A DNA stretch of 33,285 nt, from positions 1 through 33,285 of the forward strand of contig JAFOHD010000075.1 in NCBI GenBank assembly GCA_017421945.1. The letters run 5' to 3'. The notes under the pieces are model-generated. The model ran no database searches. It was given only the letters and a program-made list of their open reading frames with translations, and was not told where the DNA came from. The position numbers and the translations under genes are program-made. Shown here piece after piece: positions 25,394 to 31,848 of the stretch. The DNA comes from Alistipes sp. Lineage in GTDB: Bacteria > Bacteroidota > Bacteroidia > Bacteroidales > Rikenellaceae. Numbering within the stretch: the stretch's first letter is position 1; each line of letters begins with the position of its first letter.

Positions 25394-26719
25394 ATGGCAG
25401 ATTATTATCGCACCACATATGGCTCTGAGGAGCGTCGTCAGCAAAAGTCGGTGTTGGGTGTTTTTCTCGACACCTTGATGCTTGTGGTGACCGTTGTCGT
25501 TGCAATAGTTTTTATCGCAACCCTTTTTGTGCCTAGGCTCGACCCTCGTGGGTGGGGCGAAGTCACTACTCTGGGTTTAGTAGCGCCCTTTGTCTATATT
25601 GCGCAGGTGGTTGTCATGCTCTATTGGATTATGAGGTGGCGTATGCTCATTGCTGTGCCCATGATTCTGCTCTCTGTCGCTGGGCTTTTTAGCTTGTCGC
25701 TATTCTATAAATTCGAGGTGCGCCGCAGCTATGGAGGCAAGACCTATGATCGTGCAGCTCTGAAGATTATGACATATAATGTGAGGAGTTTTATTGATGA
25801 TAACGGCGAGCGTTGCATAGATTCTATGTTGGCAATTATCAAGCACCAGAACCCCGATGTTTTGTGTTTGCAGGAGTTTGGATTTAGGGAGATTGTAGAT
25901 AGCATGCTGCAACCCATGTATGCTTTGCCCAAAGCTGTGTCGCGCAGCAACTTAAGCCCTGCCATATACAGTCGTTATCCAATTATCAAGGCTCAACGTA
26001 TTGATTCCATGAAAGAAGTGGTGTGGGCAGATATAGTGGTGCGTGAGGATACTTTTAGGGTCTTTAATACACACCTTCATTCGACCGAGATTCGCCGAGC
26101 CGATAATGTCTATCTCGAAAATCATGAGTATCTCGATGACGAGGGCTCAGAGCAGCATTTGCGCAATATGGTGCGTCGTTTGAGCGAAAATAATAAACTG
26201 CGTGCCGAGCAGGTGGATACAATCTCGCAGATGATAGCCGCTTCGCCATATCCTACGATTGTGTGTGGTGATTTCAACGATGTTCCTGTGTCGAATACTT
26301 ATCGCCGTATGGCGCATCGTCTGCGTGATGCGTTTCGTGAGCAAGGTAGGGGATACTCCTACACCTATCGCGGCTTCTTTGATATGTTGCGTATAGATTA
26401 TGTGCTGAGTTCCAGGGATTTTACAACACTCTCGTATGATGTGATTGATAGCTGGGGCTTGGAGTTGCAGAAACGTCGTGGTGGCGACACTGTTGTGTTG
26501 CGCAACTTTGGAACGCGATTGCCTGTTTTGGGCGATGGCGTACGTGAGAGATTGGATGAGGCGACACTCAGCCTCTATGAGAACGATACGCTCGGATTGA
26601 CAATGGTGTACGATACTCTGACCATTATCCCGTATTTGTGCGTCTGCGCTATGATAAAGAGATTAACTAACACAAACAATTATGATACTCGATTCTTTGA
26701 AAAACAAAGCACGCTATGA
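25394..26719 (+). CDS. Membrane-anchored endonuclease/exonuclease/phosphatase family protein, probably frameshifted at 3' end
   Basis: Three hydrophobic helices (about 20-45, 55-78, 82-103) anchor an EEP-fold domain, a family of metal-dependent phosphodiesterases and phosphatases. Active-site residues visible are Asn129 (TYNVRSF), Glu161 (CLQEF), His227 (NTHLHS), Asp293 and Asn295 (CGDFNDVP) and the RIDYVL segment. The essential terminal SDHxPV motif is missing from this reading frame, whose tail (IIPYLCVCAMIKRL onward) is not family-like and overlaps the next gene by 38 bp. The motif is present in the -1 frame at 26617-26634, followed by a natural stop at 26668-26670. A 1-nt deletion between 26581 and 26616, real or a sequencing error, explains this. 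The intact protein would be about 425 residues and end 11 bp before the next gene. Substrate unknown. Confidence 0.85.
   Translation: MADYYRTTYGSEERRQQKSVLGVFLDTLMLVVTVVVAIVFIATLFVPRLDPRGWGEVTTLGLVAPFVYIAQVVVMLYWIMRWRMLIAVPMILLSVAGLFSLSLFYKFEVRRSYGGKTYDRAALKIMTYNVRSFIDDNGERCIDSMLAIIKHQNPDVLCLQEFGFREIVDSMLQPMYALPKAVSRSNLSPAIYSRYPIIKAQRIDSMKEVVWADIVVREDTFRVFNTHLHSTEIRRADNVYLENHEYLDDEGSEQHLRNMVRRLSENNKLRAEQVDTISQMIAASPYPTIVCGDFNDVPVSNTYRRMAHRLRDAFREQGRGYSYTYRGFFDMLRIDYVLSSRDFTTLSYDVIDSWGLELQKRRGGDTVVLRNFGTRLPVLGDGVRERLDEATLSLYENDTLGLTMVYDTLTIIPYLCVCAMIKRLTNTNNYDTRFFEKQSTL
26581..26670 (+). other. Displaced C-terminal coding segment of the EEP gene (-1 frame)
   Basis: In the frame with codons starting at 26617 the sequence encodes SDHYPVFVRLRYDKEIN and then TAA (26668-26670). 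SDHxPV is the last catalytic block of EEP-family enzymes (Asp and His both needed). The frame is open only from just after a TGA at 26578-26580, so the change of frame must fall between 26581 and about 26616. No classic slippery heptamer was seen there. Confidence 0.8.
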
Positions 26720-27131
26720 GGCGTTGCACCCACGCTTTAAGATGGTTTTTGACTATATCGACAGTCACGATTTGGTGGCTATGGAGTGTGGTCGTCATGA
26801 TATTGATGGCGATAATGTTTTTGTTAATATTCAGGAACTGGATTTGCGTCCAACCGAGGAGGCTCGTCTGGAATTGCATCGTAAGTATATCGACATCCAG
26901 CTTCTGCTCGATGGAGAAGATGAATTATTTGGCTGGAGTGAGCGTAAGGATTGCCTAAAACCCGAGGCTGATTTTGACGAGCAGAAGGATGTGCAGTTCT
27001 TTACCGATGTGCCTCAATGTTTCTATTCTGTGGCAAAGGGTCAGTTCTCGATTCTTTATCCCGAAGATGGTCATGCGCCAATGCTCGGTAAGGGTCATGT
27101 CAAGAAGTGTATATTCAAGATAGCCTTGTAG
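26682..27131 (+). CDS. YhcH/YjgK/YiaL family protein
   Basis: A 149-residue cupin-like protein of the YhcH/YjgK/YiaL (DUF386) family, which includes the sugar anomerases NanQ and EbgC. Landmarks are LELHRKYIDIQLLLDGED, FGW, the FFTDVPQ segment, and ILYPEDGHAPML with its metal-site type His. Length is normal. In other genomes members handle anomeric forms of sialic acid or other sugars; no sugar catabolic gene is next to it here, so the substrate cannot be inferred. ATG at 26682 lies inside the upstream reading frame, but the overlap vanishes if that gene's frameshift is corrected. A hairpin terminator follows 21 bp after the stop. Confidence 0.92.
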   Translation: MILDSLKNKARYEALHPRFKMVFDYIDSHDLVAMECGRHDIDGDNVFVNIQELDLRPTEEARLELHRKYIDIQLLLDGEDELFGWSERKDCLKPEADFDEQKDVQFFTDVPQCFYSVAKGQFSILYPEDGHAPMLGKGHVKKCIFKIAL

Positions 27132-27151
27132 TTAGGGCTGATATTATTATA

Positions 27152-27187
27152 CTGCGGAAGATTTGTTTTAGGACAAGTCTTCCGTAG
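27152..27187 (+). terminator. Hairpin terminator after the YhcH-family gene
   Basis: CTGCGGAAGATTTGT and ACAAGTCTTCCGTAG form a 15-bp stem with two G-U pairs and a 6-nt loop (TTTAGG, 27167-27172). It is followed by a modestly T-rich stretch (CTGTTTATTATAG). It closes the long rightward run and separates it from the lipoprotein cluster. The T-tract is weak, so efficiency is uncertain. Confidence 0.7.
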
Positions 27188-27265
27188 GCTGTTTATTATA
27201 GGGTACTTTCGTGATAAAATAAGTAGGATTCATTGAAAAAGTTTTTTTATGAGTGTGTGATGTCT

Positions 27266-27273
27266 TATTTTTG
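27266..27273 (+). promoter_or_regulatory. Putative -7 box of the surface lipoprotein cluster
   Basis: TATTTTTG matches TAnnTTTG and lies 21 bp before the ATG at 27295. A T-run at 27242-27248, correctly spaced, would have to act as the -33 element (TTTT rather than TTTG). It lies downstream of the terminator at 27152-27187. The leader would be only about 15 nt. Confidence 0.5.
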
Positions 27274-27294
27274 TGCTTGGTAAATTGTAAAATT

Positions 27295-29151
27295 ATGAAT
27301 TTTAATTTCATGTATTTCATTGTGAAAAGATTGGCATTGTTGTGTGTGTTATTTGTGGGAGTGTCATGTGCCAATGGTGATATATACGAAGATTTTGAAA
27401 ATAAGCCAGATAAGGAGGATGCTGGAGTCGAGTTAAGGTTGGGTATTCCTGCAACGCGTGCCACGTTGGATGACGATTTGAATCTTCGTTGGCAGCGAGG
27501 TGACCGTATCTACTTCATGGCATATACCGGCTCAACACAGCTATGCAATAAGGAGGCAAGTTTTTGGGCGAACCTGATGGACGACTCATCATATGGTCAT
27601 CCTCAGGCATATTTTAAGGCGAAGTTTGATGCTACGGCCGAGGCCACTGTCTTGGAGTCGCTTAAAAGCATTACGGATGGCAAGTGTTATGCTGTTAGCC
27701 CAGTGAAGGGAGTGACCATTAATGGTACGACAGCCACCATGACCATTCCAAGCGTGCAGACAGGTGAATATAGCAGTGCGTGTGACTTTATGACTGCGCG
27801 CAGTGGTGCCGTTGAGGGCCTGAAACTAAGTACGGGCAATAATGATGATTATGTGAATGATGTTGATTTGGTTTTTGAGCATCATACACATGCTTTTCGT
27901 GTGATTATTCCTGGGAATAACCTCGGAAAGGAGATCGCAAAGGCCTATATTAAGTTTCCATTTGCTGTTGTGGGTGATGTGACCGTGGATTTTACTACGG
28001 GAGCTGTATCTGCAACCAACACCAAAGATTTGGTTACGGTTGAGTTTGTTGAGCCCAAGAGTGCGGGAGATGAGTTCTGGGTATTCATCAACGGCGTTGA
28101 GGATAAGGGTGCGGTGGATTTGCGTTTTCAGGCAACTGACGGCACCTTTACGGAGCGTCGTCTGGCGAAGTTTACGCAGCAGAATTGGTCGGCAGGTAAA
28201 ATCTCAAAGATCTCTATGTCGGTACCTCAGGCTGTGACCTACACTACGATTCATAGCACGGTTCCCGACTATTCGCGTTTGGGTGAGGAGGTGACAAATT
28301 TACATCTATCACTCGCAGCAGGTTATTTTACCGATTATGCGACTACTCAAAATGCTCCGAAAGATGCAAATGGCATTTTCCAGTATATGCTCTTCAGTGA
28401 TATCGTTGATGATAGTTTCCGTTCGGCAAATCATACACTGACTTTTGAATCTACTCACGCCATTGTGCCACTCAAAGACCCTGTTGTTTTTGGAACGAGT
28501 CTTACTCCTGGTGCGGTGAATAGCTATGAGCTTACGGCTCCATATGTGTTTGAGGAGGATTTCTCAACCATACAATCATACAGTCGTGACGATCGTACGG
28601 GAGCGCAGGGTACTGCTGTTACGGCCTATGATTTGACCGCATACGGTCTGACTTCGGGCTGGTCGGGAGCGCGTACAGGTGGTGAGGTAGGACAATCCAT
28701 ACGTGTGGGTTCGCGTGTGGACCGAGTGTGGGGTTATACGCACACCTATGGCCGTCTGGATTCGCCATCTATTGCCAATCTGAAGCAGGACGTGAGTGCA
28801 AATGTAGTGGTGACATTCAATTACAGTGGTGGTATAGATGGTGACAGCGGTTACTCGCCACGTGCAGTTTGTGGATATACGACAACGGCAGGATTGATAA
28901 ATGGAAAGTCGGGCTCATTCTCGAGTGATGCCGATGATTGGGAGAATATCTTGGGAACACAACTCGTGCCGTCTATATCGACAGATGGTTCATATACGTC
29001 TGTTCCGCAGAGTACTTCATATATCATATCAGGGTGTCAGAGGACATACCGCCTCTCGTGGATGATTAGAGGTGCTGGTGAGGGTGGATTTATCTCGAAT
29101 GGTAACCAGTGGATGTTTATTGATAATGTGAGAGTTTCAATTGCGCAATAA
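27295..29151 (+). CDS. Fimbrillin-like surface lipoprotein with C-terminal beta-sandwich domain
   Basis: A 618-residue predicted lipoprotein. ATG at 27295 is chosen over 27253 because it starts a good signal peptide whose lipid-modified residue would be Cys25 (VGVSC). An acidic stretch after the Cys (NGDIYEDFEN) fits surface export. The N-terminal half (about 45-320) looks fimbrillin-like: a Thr-Arg-Ala motif at 54-56, then LRWQRGDRIYFMAYTG, the W-x-x-GD hallmark of Mfa-like fimbrillins. The C-terminal part (about 430-618) starts YVFEEDFSTIQS and ends NGNQWMFIDNVRVSI, a pattern of jelly-roll or anchor-type carbohydrate-binding-like modules. The product could be a pilus tip or adhesin subunit. 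The signal is a sequence pattern, not a proven function. The next gene starts 18 bp downstream. Confidence 0.75.
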   Translation: MNFNFMYFIVKRLALLCVLFVGVSCANGDIYEDFENKPDKEDAGVELRLGIPATRATLDDDLNLRWQRGDRIYFMAYTGSTQLCNKEASFWANLMDDSSYGHPQAYFKAKFDATAEATVLESLKSITDGKCYAVSPVKGVTINGTTATMTIPSVQTGEYSSACDFMTARSGAVEGLKLSTGNNDDYVNDVDLVFEHHTHAFRVIIPGNNLGKEIAKAYIKFPFAVVGDVTVDFTTGAVSATNTKDLVTVEFVEPKSAGDEFWVFINGVEDKGAVDLRFQATDGTFTERRLAKFTQQNWSAGKISKISMSVPQAVTYTTIHSTVPDYSRLGEEVTNLHLSLAAGYFTDYATTQNAPKDANGIFQYMLFSDIVDDSFRSANHTLTFESTHAIVPLKDPVVFGTSLTPGAVNSYELTAPYVFEEDFSTIQSYSRDDRTGAQGTAVTAYDLTAYGLTSGWSGARTGGEVGQSIRVGSRVDRVWGYTHTYGRLDSPSIANLKQDVSANVVVTFNYSGGIDGDSGYSPRAVCGYTTTAGLINGKSGSFSSDADDWENILGTQLVPSISTDGSYTSVPQSTSYIISGCQRTYRLSWMIRGAGEGGFISNGNQWMFIDNVRVSIAQ

Positions 29152-29169
29152 ATGTAAAAACAACACAAT

Positions 29170-29985
29170 ATGAAAATGAAAAAGTTATTGTTAATTGCTT
29201 TGGCTGCGATGACAACTGTCGCATGTTCAAAGGACAGTTCAGAAGAGCTGATTGATTGCCCTGAAGGTATGGGTATTGTTAGCTTTGACGTGACTCCGAC
29301 ACTTGTTGTTGAGGGTACGCGTGCTCAGCAGCAGATCCCTGATGGTGTTACAATCCCCACAATCGAAGAGTTGAAGTTGGGAATTGTTACCACCGATGAG
29401 AATGTAGATTATGACGGTGGAGAGTGGATTAGTGTTGAGTCATTCAATAAGGTTTATAAGAAGACCTACTTTAAGAGCGGCATGTATGAGGCTACGGTTT
29501 CATATGGTGACCCTGCTCAGGAGGGCGAGAATTGCCCTTATTTTGTTGATACAAAGTCCTTTAGTGTGATTGCTCGTAGCAAGGTGGATGTTGCTATGGA
29601 GCCCAAGTTGGGTAACTCAATTGTTAAGGTTGAGTTCAGCGATACATTTAAGAACTATTTTGAGAATGGTGCTGCAATGACCATCACAAGTGGCAACGGC
29701 AACACCTGGGTGGTAAATTACGAGACTTCGCCATACCTCTTTGTTGAGAGTCGCAAGGACTTGACAATTTCGGGTTATGCTATAAAGCAGAAGCCAAGTG
29801 CTTCGATAGATGCTCCGAAGGTTAGCTTCGATGATGTGAGAAAGACAATGGCTGCATGTACAATGTATACATACACCTACGATGTTACAACCGCTGGCAG
29901 CGTTACAGTTACTGTTGAGATAACCAACGAGCCAATCGAGGAGGTTGTTGTAGGAGATGCAGAACTTAATGATGATGCTATTTAA
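29170..29985 (+). CDS. DUF4493 lipoprotein
   Basis: A 271-residue predicted lipoprotein: signal peptide with lipid-modified Cys19 (TTVAC) followed by SKDSSEE, a Ser/Lys plus acid run resembling the Bacteroidota surface-export signal. The body matches the DUF4493 pattern: short G-I-V-S-F-D-V strand, Thr-Arg-Ala at 50-52, YFKSGMYEATVSYG, CPYFVDTKSFSV, then a second beta domain with VKVEFSDTFKNYF. DUF4493 proteins resemble the fimbrillin fold and are common in gut Bacteroidales; no biochemical role is established. It starts either at this Met or two codons later. It lies between the fimbrillin-like gene (18 bp) and a second DUF4493 gene (40 bp). Confidence 0.85.
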   Translation: MKMKKLLLIALAAMTTVACSKDSSEELIDCPEGMGIVSFDVTPTLVVEGTRAQQQIPDGVTIPTIEELKLGIVTTDENVDYDGGEWISVESFNKVYKKTYFKSGMYEATVSYGDPAQEGENCPYFVDTKSFSVIARSKVDVAMEPKLGNSIVKVEFSDTFKNYFENGAAMTITSGNGNTWVVNYETSPYLFVESRKDLTISGYAIKQKPSASIDAPKVSFDDVRKTMAACTMYTYTYDVTTAGSVTVTVEITNEPIEEVVVGDAELNDDAI

Positions 29986-30025
29986 GCGTAAATCTTTGGA
30001 AAAGAAAAATAATAAAAGATAAGAT

Positions 30026-31843
30026 ATGAAAAAATTGATGTTAATCATGGCTATGGCTGTCGGTATGGTGGCGTGCCATGACGAAAAGGTTAATTGGGGC
30101 GGGGCGAGCGAAGATAATACTGCCGTTGGATACATCGCCTTTGCCGAGAATGGTCTTTCTGTGAATGTCGATAGTGAGTCGGCCGCAGGTGACCTTGATA
30201 CCAAAGCTACGCGTGCAGAGGAGGCAAGTGCAGACTATACCATCGAAATCTGGAACTCTGATAACGAGATGGTGGCAACTTTCAAATATGGCGATCGTGA
30301 GGATAACTATACCACCTCGAGCAAGGACGCTTCTCGCCGAGGAGTTGCTGTGCCTATTGGAATCTACACCGTGAAGGCATACTCGGCCGAGACTCCAAAA
30401 GAGTCGGATACTCCACAGTATGCAGGCGAGACTGCGGTGTCGGTTGCCAAGGATGCTGTGGCCGAGGCAAGCATTACATGTAAGCTTTCAAGTGTTAAGG
30501 TGTCGGTTCGTTTCGACCCTATTTTGGCGTCGTTGATTGCTGAAGATACCAAGACGCGCGTTGTCCTTGGCTTGGAGGATGTAAGCGAATATACATTCAC
30601 AGGTCGTCCTGTAACTCCAGCAACAGAGGCTGCTATTCCAGATGGTTGCAGCAAGTTGGAGTGGGGCGCCGAGGGCGGATACCGTTATTTGCGTCCAAAT
30701 GAGGATGTGAATCCTTTGGTGTTGTATCTCACAACAACTTATAACGGCAGTGCCATTAAGGATCAGGCACTTAGGATTTGCGATGATGCAAAACCAGGCG
30801 AGTGGCGTCAGGTTACAGTAAAACTTGAGAATGGCGACAGCGGAACAGTGTATATCGTTGTTGAGGTTAATACTTGGGTTGAGGGCGAGATGGTCGATGT
30901 GGATGTCACTACGATGTCATTGTTCGGTGGTGAGTCAGGTATCCCCGATGACTCAGATGCTCCTGTGATTGAGTGGGTGAACCACGACTTTACACAGATG
31001 TTTACCCTCACCGATGCAATGTTCAATACCGCCGGAGAGTATGTTGAGGGCGCAGCCTTTATGGTGACCACTAAGTCGGAGATTGTGTCGATGATGCTGG
31101 GTGTCAGCTCAACTAACAGCGATTTGAATGAGACAGCCGTTGATTTGGGCCTTGATGTTGAGGGTGGTTTGGATCTTACGACCACATTGAGCTCAACTAC
31201 AAAGATGATTCTCGGAGGATGGGGATTCCCAATTTCAAACATCGCAGGTCAGACAGAACTTTCGTTCGACCTCTCGAAGCTGATGAAGGTTTTGCATGAT
31301 GATTATGCAGGAACACACACCTTCACTATTACTGTTGCCGATAAATTGGGCAGCTCAACAACCGTAGAGCTTAACATCACATCGGGTCTTGTTATCGATC
31401 CTAATGTTGTTTGGGTAGGTCAGAATATCGACAACGTGGTAGATATCTATCCTCAGGATCCTAACGACAAGACTACAATGGAGCTTTTGGTGACTGCCAA
31501 GACCGGCATCAAGAGTCTGATTGTGACCGTTGATGGCGTTTTGGCTCCAGCATTGCCCGATGTGGGTCTGCCAACATCGTTCGATCTTGTTAAGCCTGTC
31601 AAGGTTACAGATAATGGCGATGGTACAACAACTGAGACAGACATCTCTACAACATTGAATAACTTAGGTTTTAAGACGGGAGATCAGGTGAAGGATCAGA
31701 CAAGCGTATCGTTTGACATCACAGGCTTCAAGACTCTGTTGAAGGTTGCTCCTGGTGTTACTAAGTTCTGGGTTGATTTGACCGATAATGAGGGTAACAA
31801 TGTCAAGAAGGCAATGCAGATTAATATTATAGTCACTGAATAA
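30026..31843 (+). CDS. DUF4493-type lipoprotein with two tandem Ig-like domains
   Basis: A 605-residue predicted lipoprotein, lipid-modified Cys17 (GMVAC) followed by HDEK. Residues about 30-310 are a DUF4493/fimbrillin-like region with Thr-Arg-Ala at 62-64, PIGIYTVKAYSAETP, YAGETAVSV and a CKLSSVKVSVRFD strand. Two related beta-rich domains follow: one from about 312 (APVIEW) to 456 and one from about 459 (PNVVWVG) to 605. Both carry an SFD-L/I-x-K-hydrophobic segment and end in Ig-like strands (FTITVADKLGSSTTVELNI; FWVDLTDNEGN). They look like a diverged internal duplication and could act as a stalk. No catalytic motif is seen. It starts 40 bp after the previous gene; the next starts 5 bp after its stop. 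Confidence 0.82.
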   Translation: MKKLMLIMAMAVGMVACHDEKVNWGGASEDNTAVGYIAFAENGLSVNVDSESAAGDLDTKATRAEEASADYTIEIWNSDNEMVATFKYGDREDNYTTSSKDASRRGVAVPIGIYTVKAYSAETPKESDTPQYAGETAVSVAKDAVAEASITCKLSSVKVSVRFDPILASLIAEDTKTRVVLGLEDVSEYTFTGRPVTPATEAAIPDGCSKLEWGAEGGYRYLRPNEDVNPLVLYLTTTYNGSAIKDQALRICDDAKPGEWRQVTVKLENGDSGTVYIVVEVNTWVEGEMVDVDVTTMSLFGGESGIPDDSDAPVIEWVNHDFTQMFTLTDAMFNTAGEYVEGAAFMVTTKSEIVSMMLGVSSTNSDLNETAVDLGLDVEGGLDLTTTLSSTTKMILGGWGFPISNIAGQTELSFDLSKLMKVLHDDYAGTHTFTITVADKLGSSTTVELNITSGLVIDPNVVWVGQNIDNVVDIYPQDPNDKTTMELLVTAKTGIKSLIVTVDGVLAPALPDVGLPTSFDLVKPVKVTDNGDGTTTETDISTTLNNLGFKTGDQVKDQTSVSFDITGFKTLLKVAPGVTKFWVDLTDNEGNNVKKAMQINIIVTE

Positions 31844-31848
31844 GGGTT

